Assembly (NCBI GenBank): GCA_017547585.1 | Contig: JAFYPH010000041.1 | Coordinates: 1 to 52,981 of the forward strand | From: Bacteroidaceae bacterium | GTDB taxonomy: Bacteria > Bacteroidota > Bacteroidia > Bacteroidales > Bacteroidaceae | Length of the DNA: 52,981 bases | Direction of reading: 5' to 3' | Shown: positions 17,718 to 24,445 of the stretch, one piece after another | How the letters are laid out: the number at the start of each line of letters is the position of its first letter | Numbering within the stretch: the stretch's first letter is position 1 | The notes under the pieces: generated by a model | Databases searched by the model: none | What the model saw: only the letters and a program-made list of their open reading frames with translations | Told to the model about the DNA's origin: nothing | Position numbers and translations under genes: made by a program

Positions 17718-17961
17718 ACTCCCCCTCTTGGTTAAGAGGGGGTGGCTGTAAGGCCGGGGGCGTTTGTTTGTTTATTACTTGTAGTGTTTCTAACTCCCTC
17801 CCCCTTTGGGTACTCCCTCTTACAAAAGTGGGAGAGTTTTTTAGTTGCCATTGCTTCTAACTCCCTTACTTTGTAAAGGGGACTATTGTTGGGTGTTTAC
17901 AATCTAATCCTTTTTTGTCCGTTTTTTTGTGAACGGCGGCAACTTACAAAAAATCCGCCGT
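17718..17961. repeat. Hairpin repeat block between adaptor gene and pair 1
   Basis: A CCCCCTCTTGGTTAAGAGGG unit (17718-17766), a short CTCCCTC...GGGAGAG unit (17790-17838) and a degraded TTACTTTGTAAAGGGGAC unit near 17865 are present. A separate ACGGCGG/CCGCCGT hairpin (17933-17961) lies just after the adaptor stop codon. This is the rightmost repeat block; the units were not seen beyond 17.9 kb. Confidence 0.7.
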
Positions 17962-17981
17962 CCACTGTGCATTTATTAACC

Positions 17982-19229
17982 TTATTTTAATTTAATCTTT
18001 TCTTTGTAAGAGAATTCCGATGCGTCGGAGATTACAACCTCCTCGCCTTGGGCGAGTCCCTCGACAACTTCAACGTGGTCGAAGTTGGAACTGCCGAGAA
18101 TTACTTTGCGGCGTATAAGCTCGTTATTTTCGTTGCGCACAAAGAGGTTGTATGTGCCTTCGCCTACGTAGTACGAGGCATTTTTTATGCGCAGCACGTC
18201 GTCGTGAATGGAATTCATTATGTAGACGTCGGTGCGTAGTCCCGGGCGCAACTTCTTGTGGTTGTCGTGTGTGAGACGCACTTCGAACTGTATGCTTCCG
18301 TTGGTGCTCTTGGGTGAAACTGTTCCTATGCGACCTTCGAGCTTCTCGGTACCTACTTTCACAAGTACCTTCTTGCCGGGTGAGACATATTCGCTCATCA
18401 CGTCGGAGATTTGTGCTTTCACAATGTAGTGGTCGAGGTCGCTTATTATGGCTATCTGTGTACCGCTACCTACCTGCGCGCCTATCTGCTCGTTTATATG
18501 TGTGAGGATGGCTTTGCGGGGCGAGAGTATGCGTGCGTCGTCGAAGGTGCGTTTCATCTCTTCGAGCTTTTTGGTGAATATCGCAAATTCAAGCTCCTGC
18601 ACTTTTACGTTCGAGGCTTTTATCTCTTTGTCGTTTTTCAGCTGCTCGCGCTGCTGCTCCAAGCGCAGACGCGCTGTCTGCACGGCCATTTCTGCCTGAC
18701 GCACCTTGTCGGCTGTTCCCGAGCCTATGCTGTCGAGATAGCGTTCGTTGCGCAGTTCCGCCTCCAAGCGGTCGAGCTCCATCGCATTTATCTTGATGTT
18801 CATCTCCTGACTCGAAATTTCGGTCTTGTTTCTCAGACGCAGCTGTTCGAGCTGGTTGCGACGAATCTCTTTCTCGTCGAGCAGTTTTTTGTACTCATTC
18901 TCGGTGCTTGTGAGGTCGAGACGCAGCAGGGGAGTGCCTGCTTCCACGCTGTCGCCACTGTGGCAGTAGACTTCCACTATGCGCGAACTGATGGGCGAGT
19001 TTATAATCTCCTCAAAGGCGGGGTGTACCTCTCCCGAGGCTGTTACGCTGGTCTCAATGGTGCCTCGATCCACGGTGGAGAATGTGAGGCTTTTTGCATT
19101 CACGCTTCTGCGTGCGTAGTTTATTCCTGCAATGGCAATGATTGCAAGAAGCGCGAGGGCTCCCACTATTTTTCCTATGCGGGTAAACTGCTTTTTTCTT
19201 TGTTCTTTTTTTGGTATTGCTCTATCCAT
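17982..19229 (-). CDS. Periplasmic adaptor (membrane-fusion protein, HlyD/MacA type)
   Basis: 415 aa. An N-terminal cytoplasmic tail and a TM near 22-44 (GKIVGALALLAIIAIAGINY) are followed by a first half of a biotinyl-lipoyl-like domain near 70-105 (SRIVEVYCHSGDSVEAGTPLLRL). A long coiled-coil hairpin occupies about 110-225, then come the second lipoyl half and beta-barrel/membrane-proximal domains. Family role: it bridges the inner-membrane permeases and the TolC channel in the periplasm. It is first in the export operon and has a strong sigma-54 promoter with a palindromic upstream site. The only adaptor in the locus, it is presumably shared by all five permease pairs (inference). Confidence 0.93.
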   Translation of the reverse strand: MDRAIPKKEQRKKQFTRIGKIVGALALLAIIAIAGINYARRSVNAKSLTFSTVDRGTIETSVTASGEVHPAFEEIINSPISSRIVEVYCHSGDSVEAGTPLLRLDLTSTENEYKKLLDEKEIRRNQLEQLRLRNKTEISSQEMNIKINAMELDRLEAELRNERYLDSIGSGTADKVRQAEMAVQTARLRLEQQREQLKNDKEIKASNVKVQELEFAIFTKKLEEMKRTFDDARILSPRKAILTHINEQIGAQVGSGTQIAIISDLDHYIVKAQISDVMSEYVSPGKKVLVKVGTEKLEGRIGTVSPKSTNGSIQFEVRLTHDNHKKLRPGLRTDVYIMNSIHDDVLRIKNASYYVGEGTYNLFVRNENNELIRRKVILGSSNFDHVEVVEGLAQGEEVVISDASEFSYKEKIKLK

Positions 19230-19263
19230 ACTTTTTTGTGTGTACTTTCTACCTTTATATATA

Positions 19264-19280
19264 GCAAAAACCGTGCCAAA
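19264..19280 (-). promoter_or_regulatory. Sigma-54 (RpoN) promoter of the adaptor/export operon
   Basis: The minus strand reads TTTGGCACGGTTTTTGC: -24 box TGGCAC, spacer GGTTT, -12 box TTGC. The predicted start is near 19252, leaving a leader of about 23 nt. The element is nearly identical to the tolC promoter at 4680-4696, including flanking bases (AAAGTTTGGCACG). Confidence 0.9.
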
Positions 19281-19316
19281 CTTTTAAAGTGTTGATAATC
19301 AATAAAAATAAAAAAT

Positions 19317-19370
19317 CAGTAGTGTCCGATTTCGGACACTACTGTTCGGTTTTGCGTACACTTTTGTACG
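19317..19370. promoter_or_regulatory. Palindromic upstream activator sites for the export operon
   Basis: A perfect inverted repeat with 12-base arms (CAGTAGTGTCCG, ATTT, complement) lies at 19317-19344, centred about 66.5 bp from the -12 box. A second, smaller palindrome CGTACA-CTTT-TGTACG lies at 19355-19370. The first shares the core GTGTCCG-N4-CGGACAC and the spacing with the tolC site. A TGTTCG(G/C)TTTTG segment follows the palindrome in both places, hinting at a further weak half site. Expected binder: an NtrC-family activator. Confidence 0.82.
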
Positions 19371-19437
19371 GATGCAGTTATTTTGTGGATTTTTCCTGCT
19401 GTAAAAGATACTTGATTTTACCTTATATATTGGCGCA

Positions 19438-20301
19438 TCATTTTTTCATATTAGCCTCGTATTTTTTCAGTCCCGCGATGGTGTCGCAGAATTGAATGGC
19501 CCCGTCCGAGGCTGCGGCAACCTTCTTCATGGAAATGCTTATGTTGCGCTCGTGCTCGGGGAAACGTGCTTCGTCGGCAACGATAATGGCCTCTGCGTCG
19601 TGCCCCAAAAGGGTGCAGTAGGCGTGCGCCGTCTCGTAGGTGTTCAGTCTGTTCTCGGCGCCGAAATTATACACTCCTGCAGGCAACGAGAATGTGTGGG
19701 GAAGATTCTTGACAACCTCGTCTATCCATGTGATTCCGCGAAATTCGCGTGTGGCGAAGCGCAGGGGTGTCTGTTGCTCGATGGCTCTCTTGATGTTGGT
19801 TACAAAATTGGGGTGGGTGTACATCCCCTCTTTGGGCGAGTCGTACATCCATGTGGCGCGCAGCGCCACACTGCTGCTGCAAAGCTCGGCGGCGCGCTTC
19901 TCGGCGAGGAGTTTGTGACGGCCATAGTGGTTCTCGGGGGCGATGGGGGTATCTTCGTCCAAAAGGCCTCGCTGGCAGCAGCCATTATACACTTGGTCGG
20001 ACGAGAAAAAGACAAATTTCGCCCCTATGCGTTCGGCGGCAATGGCGAGGTTTTCCACGCCCTGCACATTTACTCGGTAGCTCTCGTCGGGGTGCTCCTC
20101 GCAGTAGCCTGTGTTAGAGATTGCCGCAAGATGCAGTATAATCTGCGGCTCGTTTGCGGCAATATATTTTTCCACGCTCATGGTGTCGGTAATCTCCATT
20201 TCGCTGTGCGTGGGTGTCAGCAGGCTGTATTTGTCCTTTAGTGCCTGTACCACGCGGCTGCCTACAAAGCCGCTCGCTCCTGTTACCAATAGTTTTTGCA
20301 T
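19438..20301 (-). CDS. NAD(P)-dependent SDR sugar reductase/epimerase (RmlD-like)
   Basis: 287 aa, extended short-chain dehydrogenase. The Rossmann glycine motif is TGASGFVGS near 7-15 and the catalytic pair is YGRHK near 145-149. The substrate-side region resembles dTDP-4-dehydrorhamnose reductase (RmlD) proteins. It probably acts on a nucleotide sugar in the cytoplasm, but the exact reaction is not set by the sequence and no rmlABC neighbours are present. It lies upstream of the export operon on the same strand with about 210 bp between, holding the sigma-54 control region, so it is likely a separate unit. Confidence 0.8.
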   Translation of the reverse strand: MQKLLVTGASGFVGSRVVQALKDKYSLLTPTHSEMEITDTMSVEKYIAANEPQIILHLAAISNTGYCEEHPDESYRVNVQGVENLAIAAERIGAKFVFFSSDQVYNGCCQRGLLDEDTPIAPENHYGRHKLLAEKRAAELCSSSVALRATWMYDSPKEGMYTHPNFVTNIKRAIEQQTPLRFATREFRGITWIDEVVKNLPHTFSLPAGVYNFGAENRLNTYETAHAYCTLLGHDAEAIIVADEARFPEHERNISISMKKVAAASDGAIQFCDTIAGLKKYEANMKK

Positions 20302-20320
20302 CGTCGTTGTTTGAAAATAT

Positions 20321-20352
20321 AGAGGGTGTGCCAGGAAAATGACACACCCTCT
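20321..20352 (-). terminator. Hairpin after the S9 peptidase gene
   Basis: AGAGGGTGTG and CACACCCTCT form a 10-bp stem with a 12-base loop. On the minus strand it is followed by ATATTTTC, a weak U-rich tail. It lies between the peptidase stop and the start of the SDR gene. Confidence 0.6.
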
Positions 20353-20367
20353 GCGATTGTTTGTAGA

Positions 20368-22854
20368 TTAGTCGTTGTTAATCTCTTTAATGTTAACCTC
20401 GGTTTTTGACTCTCCCAACAGGTAGCGGCAGAAGTGGTCGGCCATCTTCCAGAAGAAGTATTCGTCCATGCTGCCGAACGAGTGACGCTGTCCGGGCAAC
20501 AAGAGAATGTCGAAGCGTTTGTTTGCCTTTATCAGGGCGTCAATCACGCGGATGGTGTTCGCGGGGTTAACGTTGTTGTCCATGTCTCCGGTAACGAGCA
20601 TCAGGTGACCTTTCAGACGGCCCGCAAGCTCTTGGTTGTTGCTTATGCGGTAGGCGAATGTGGTGTCTGTCTCGTTGATAACCTCTTTAATTCCATGGTG
20701 CTTCTCGCTCCACCAGCGGTTGTAGATGCGGTTGTCGTGGTTACCTGCGCACGATACTGCTGCCTTGAAGAAGTCGGGGTAGTAGAGGATGGCTGCTGTA
20801 GACATGAATCCACCGCCCGAGTGTCCGTGGATACCTACGCGCTCGCCGTCGATGAACGAGTGGCGTGCGATGAGCTGCTGTGCGGCAACTTTCTTGTCGG
20901 CAAGGCCGTAGTCGCGCAGGTTACCGTAACCGAAGTTGTGGTACCATTTTGAGCGGTTGGGGTGTCCTCCGCGGTTACCGATGGTGATTACGATGAAGCC
21001 CATCTGTGCAAGGCGGTCGATACGGTTCATGCCCGATGACCAGCTTTCGTTCACTGCCTCTGTCTGGGGGCCGGGGTACACATACTCAATCAAAGGATAG
21101 CACTTTGTAGAGTCGAAGTCGAAGGGTTTGTACATCACTCCGTAGAGGTCGGTGATGCCGTCGGCTGCCTTCACCTTGAAACGCTCGGGGTATTTGTAGC
21201 CTGCGTCGAAGAGGCGCGAGAGGTCGGCTGTCTCCAAATGTGCAAGCTGTTTGCCCGATGCACTGTAAAGGATAGATGTGGGCACTGTGTCCACGCGTGA
21301 GCTGTTGGCTACGAACATATTACCACCCTCGACAACCGCGAAGCGTCCGTTGAGGTCGCCCTTGTCGAGCTGTTTCAGGCCTTTGCCGTCGTAACCTACG
21401 CTGAAGAGGTGAGCATAGTAGGGGTTCTCGCCCTCGTTGTAGCCGTTGGCTGTGAAGTATACTTTCTTCTCTTTGTCGTTAACTGCGAGAATCTCGTCTA
21501 CGTGGAACGCACCCTCGGTGATGGGGTTTACAAGGTTGCCGTCCATGTCGTAGAGGTAGAGCATTGCCCAGCCTGTGCGCTCGGACCACTGGATGAAGTT
21601 CTTGCCGTTGTTAACAACCTTTATCTGACGAGACTCGATAGAGGTGTTCATCTCCTCGTGTACGATTGTTATTGCGCTGTCTGTGTCGACGTTCACGCGG
21701 CACACCTCAATTTTCTTGAGGTCGCGGCTGGTGCGCTGGAAGTAGAATTCCTTGTCTGTTCCCAACCACACGCGTTTGCGGGGACGCTCGTACATCTCCT
21801 TGAGGGCACGGGGGCTCTGGAAAATCTCCACTGTCTGCTCCTTGAACTTTGCGATGTTGATAGACTTGCTGCTCTTCTTCTCAAAGTCGAAAAGCTCCAT
21901 TGTGACGATGGGGCCGGGCTCGCCGGGCATCTGATATTTGTAGGTCTCGAGGGTGGGGCGGGGCGAGCTCAGTGAGTTTATCACCCAGAAGTTTTTCACC
22001 ATTGAGTCCTTCTGATGCAACATTACAAAGTGGCGAGAGTCGGGCGACCAGATGGCGCTGACGCCGAAACGTGCGGTGCTGTCGACCTTTTCTGTGCCAA
22101 CGGGGTGCCATGCGTAGCATTTGCCGGGCTTTCCGTTGGTGGTGAGCTGATGCTCGACAACTGTAGAGTCTTTGTCCCAGATGCGCAGTTTTTCTACATC
22201 CTCCATTGACATGTACCACAAGTTCCAATTCTTCTCGTAGATGGCGTATTTACCGTCGGGCGACACGTTTGCCCATCCGGGGTAGCCGGGGTACAGGTCG
22301 TCAATCTCGTCCTGTGTGCGCTCGATAAGTTCGCCTGTCTCGAGGTCGTACTCGAAGTGGAAGTATTTATTCTCTTTCTGATTCTTTTTCTTAATATCGT
22401 TGATTTTGGTGCTGTCGTTGCGCTCCCAACGTTTCAGCTGCTTGGGAATTTCGAGCTTCGACTGAATGCCCATGCGCACGTAGCGATCCTCGCGCAACTG
22501 TACATTCTGAATGGGAAGGTGCTGCGCATCGTAGGGGTCGCCTGTTCTCTGGCTGATCTCTGCTGCGAGCTTGTTCATGTCCCACATCTCTTTTTTGTTG
22601 CCTTTGGCGTCTACAATGTAGTAGCGTGTGCCATCGGCGTATGTCCATGAGTACCAGAATCTTTTACCGTCCGAGAACCAATGGGGGGTCACAGAGGTCG
22701 ATTTTACCATGCGACCGATTTTGTTGGGCGAGAATCGCTCGGCGAGTGCGTAGTTGGGGCGCACGCGTTTGCTGTCGTCGCTTTTTGCCTCCTCTTTTGC
22801 CTGCAACGAGAGCGCAAGCAGGGGCAGTGTCATTAATAAAAACAGTTTCTTCAT
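20368..22854 (-). CDS. Dipeptidyl peptidase IV-like S9 prolyl oligopeptidase
   Basis: 828 aa, with a signal peptide (MKKLFLLMTLPLLALSLQA), then a DPPIV N-terminal beta-propeller and a C-terminal alpha/beta hydrolase. The nucleophile motif is GHSGGGFMS (near 660), the Asp lies in VTGDMDNNVNP (near 755) and the His in LPGQRHSFGS (near 790). Length fits the DPP IV family. Expected role: periplasmic or surface removal of N-terminal dipeptides, often X-Pro, from peptides for uptake. It follows the serine dehydratase gene by 17 bp in one operon, linking peptide breakdown with amino-acid catabolism. Exact substrate preference is not visible. Confidence 0.9.
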   Translation of the reverse strand: MKKLFLLMTLPLLALSLQAKEEAKSDDSKRVRPNYALAERFSPNKIGRMVKSTSVTPHWFSDGKRFWYSWTYADGTRYYIVDAKGNKKEMWDMNKLAAEISQRTGDPYDAQHLPIQNVQLREDRYVRMGIQSKLEIPKQLKRWERNDSTKINDIKKKNQKENKYFHFEYDLETGELIERTQDEIDDLYPGYPGWANVSPDGKYAIYEKNWNLWYMSMEDVEKLRIWDKDSTVVEHQLTTNGKPGKCYAWHPVGTEKVDSTARFGVSAIWSPDSRHFVMLHQKDSMVKNFWVINSLSSPRPTLETYKYQMPGEPGPIVTMELFDFEKKSSKSINIAKFKEQTVEIFQSPRALKEMYERPRKRVWLGTDKEFYFQRTSRDLKKIEVCRVNVDTDSAITIVHEEMNTSIESRQIKVVNNGKNFIQWSERTGWAMLYLYDMDGNLVNPITEGAFHVDEILAVNDKEKKVYFTANGYNEGENPYYAHLFSVGYDGKGLKQLDKGDLNGRFAVVEGGNMFVANSSRVDTVPTSILYSASGKQLAHLETADLSRLFDAGYKYPERFKVKAADGITDLYGVMYKPFDFDSTKCYPLIEYVYPGPQTEAVNESWSSGMNRIDRLAQMGFIVITIGNRGGHPNRSKWYHNFGYGNLRDYGLADKKVAAQQLIARHSFIDGERVGIHGHSGGGFMSTAAILYYPDFFKAAVSCAGNHDNRIYNRWWSEKHHGIKEVINETDTTFAYRISNNQELAGRLKGHLMLVTGDMDNNVNPANTIRVIDALIKANKRFDILLLPGQRHSFGSMDEYFFWKMADHFCRYLLGESKTEVNIKEINND

Positions 22855-22871
22855 TTACTTTTATGTTTATG

Positions 22872-24077
22872 TTATTTTTTCTTTTTAAGCTCGATTTTTG
22901 CGATTCCTCCGGTAGAGGTCTCTTTGTAGAGGATGGGAAGGTCGTGACCCGTGTCGTGCATAACCTCTACAATGTGGTCGAAGGTAATTTTGTGCTTGCC
23001 GTCCGAGAGTGTCGAGTAGGTGCAAGCGTCGAGGGCGCGCGATGCGGCGATGGCGTTGCGCTCGATGCAAGGCACCTGCACGAGTCCGCACATGGGGTCG
23101 CAGGTGAGTCCCAAATGGTGCTCGAGTCCCATCTCTGCAGCATATTCTATCTGGTTGATTGTTCCGCCGAACAGCTGGCAGGCTGCGGCAGCAGCCATTG
23201 CGCATGCAACGCCGACCTCGCCCTGACAACCAACCTCGGCTCCCGAGATTGATGCATTCTCTTTTACAATGTTACCGATGAGTCCCGCTGTTGCAAGGGC
23301 GCGCAGTATGCGTGCCTCGCTGAAGTGGTGCTCGCTGGCAAGGTGGTGCAGCACTGCGGGAAGTACTCCGCACGAGCCACAGGTGGGGGCTGTAACCACT
23401 GTTGCTCCGCTGGCATTCTCCTCGGATGTTGCGAGAGCGTAGGCATAGACGCGTGCCTTGCTGCGCACCGAAGAGCTGTACGAGTTTGACTTCAGAAGAT
23501 AGGTGCCGGCTTTGCGCTGCAGTCCCAGACCTCCGGGGAGCACTCCCTCGTGCTCGAGTCCGCGGGCGATGGTCTCTTGCATCGTGTACCACACGGTGCG
23601 CAGAAAATCCCAAATTTCGGGGCCTTCGCAACTCTCTACATACTCCCAGAATGAGCAGCCTGTGTCCTCGCTCCAATGCATAATGTCGTGCATGGTGGTG
23701 AGGGGGTAGATGTCCGCGTCGCTCTTTTGGGTATCTTCGTTGGCAAGCTCTCCGCCGCCTACGCTGTAAATTATCCATTCATCGATGACCTTGCCATCTT
23801 TTATTCCCTCGAATTTCATTCCGTTCGAGTGGAAGGGCAGGAACGTTTCGGGCTCCCAAACGATTTCCAATGGTGCAATGGGTTCAAGCACGTTGATGAT
23901 TGCGACGTCGGTCATATGGCCGCGTCCGGTGGCTGCGAGGCTACCGTAGAGTGTTACTCTGTAAGAGTCTACATTACTGCAACGTTCAGCAAATTTTATT
24001 GCTGCGCGGTTGGGACCCATTGTGTGGCTGCTCGAAGGGCCGAGTCCTATGCGAAAAAGTGAGCGAAGAGATTTCAT
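22872..24077 (-). CDS. sdaA: L-serine dehydratase (L-serine ammonia-lyase), iron-sulfur type
   Basis: 401 aa. The N-terminal motif GPSSSHTMGPNRAA is near 13-26. Conserved Cys segments PTCGSCGVLP and LTCDPMCGLVQVPC are the expected [4Fe-4S] cluster region, making this the single-chain form with fused beta and alpha parts. Reaction: L-serine to pyruvate and ammonia in the cytoplasm. The N-terminal part seems short relative to enterobacterial SdaA (about 455 aa). It is first in a two-gene unit with the S9 peptidase. A TATCTTTGC -7 box lies 26-34 bp upstream of the start. Confidence 0.93.
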   Translation of the reverse strand: MKSLRSLFRIGLGPSSSHTMGPNRAAIKFAERCSNVDSYRVTLYGSLAATGRGHMTDVAIINVLEPIAPLEIVWEPETFLPFHSNGMKFEGIKDGKVIDEWIIYSVGGGELANEDTQKSDADIYPLTTMHDIMHWSEDTGCSFWEYVESCEGPEIWDFLRTVWYTMQETIARGLEHEGVLPGGLGLQRKAGTYLLKSNSYSSSVRSKARVYAYALATSEENASGATVVTAPTCGSCGVLPAVLHHLASEHHFSEARILRALATAGLIGNIVKENASISGAEVGCQGEVGVACAMAAAAACQLFGGTINQIEYAAEMGLEHHLGLTCDPMCGLVQVPCIERNAIAASRALDACTYSTLSDGKHKITFDHIVEVMHDTGHDLPILYKETSTGGIAKIELKKKK

Positions 24078-24102
24078 AGTGTTGTATATATTTTCGTATC
24101 TT

Positions 24103-24111
24103 GCAAAGATA
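24103..24111 (-). promoter_or_regulatory. Bacteroidales-type -7 box upstream of sdaA
   Basis: The minus strand reads TATCTTTGC, matching TAnnTTTG. The box is part of the first copy of the AAAGATAGTGAAAGCC repeat. No clean -33 TTTG was found at the usual distance. Confidence 0.5.
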
Positions 24112-24347
24112 GTGAAAGCCGAGAGGAGAACAAAATAAATGCTAATTTATTTTTTCTTCCGAACTATCGTGCAAACGAGTGAACGAAAGTTTACTTGCGT
24201 TTGCAACGAGTGTAGCCGATTGTCGGCGAAGTCAACTGCGCCGCCTATTTTATCTAAAGATAGTGAAAGCCGAGCGCAATACAAAAAAAGTAGGCTTTTT
24301 TTTATTGCTGAGGCGCATCCTATGTTATTAAAAGATAGTGAAAGCTG
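24105..24347. repeat. Three copies of an AAAGATAGTGAAAGC(C/T)G element
   Basis: Copies lie at 24105-24123, 24256-24274 and 24331-24347. Copies 2 and 3 also share a GCGC...CTAT...TTAT lead and are about 75 bp apart, so the segment looks like a degenerate tandem repeat. Together with the terminator at 24391-24425 it makes up the 368 bp between sdaA and the AsmA-like gene. No gene was seen. Confidence 0.65.
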
Positions 24348-24390
24348 CTTTTTTTCAACAGCGAATCCTATGCTGTTTCCCCGGCAGAAT

Positions 24391-24425
24391 AAAAAAAGTG
24401 TAGCACCCGACGGGTGCTACACTTT
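24391..24425 (-). terminator. Rho-independent terminator of the AsmA-like gene
   Basis: Arms AAAGTGTAGCACCC and GGGTGCTACACTTT give a 14-bp perfect stem with a 3-base loop, followed on the minus strand by seven U. It lies 20 bp after the stop codon. Confidence 0.9.
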
Positions 24426-24445
24426 CTTGCAGTATGAAATTTTGT

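Noticed and set aside
1-17961. Short open frames through the hairpin repeats, encoding strings like LPLWVLPLTKEGEF or LRGFASRPSNLRGAVYLP
   Set aside because: The same peptide strings recur because the DNA repeats recur. The frames are not conserved as proteins, start at random places and run into genes on the opposite strand.
1-17961. The GC-rich repeats as an insertion sequence or CRISPR
   Set aside because: No transposase frame, no constant spacer length, and units tile directly against each other; they look like small intergenic palindromes.
20326-20351. GTGTGCCA near 20326 as a minus-strand sigma-54 -24 box (TGGCAC)
   Set aside because: No TTGC at the required distance. The sequence is one arm and loop of the hairpin 20321-20352.
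24105-24347. AAAGATAGTGAAAGCC repeats as a CRISPR array
   Set aside because: Only three imperfect copies with unequal spacing (151 and 75 bp), and no palindromic repeat or cas gene.
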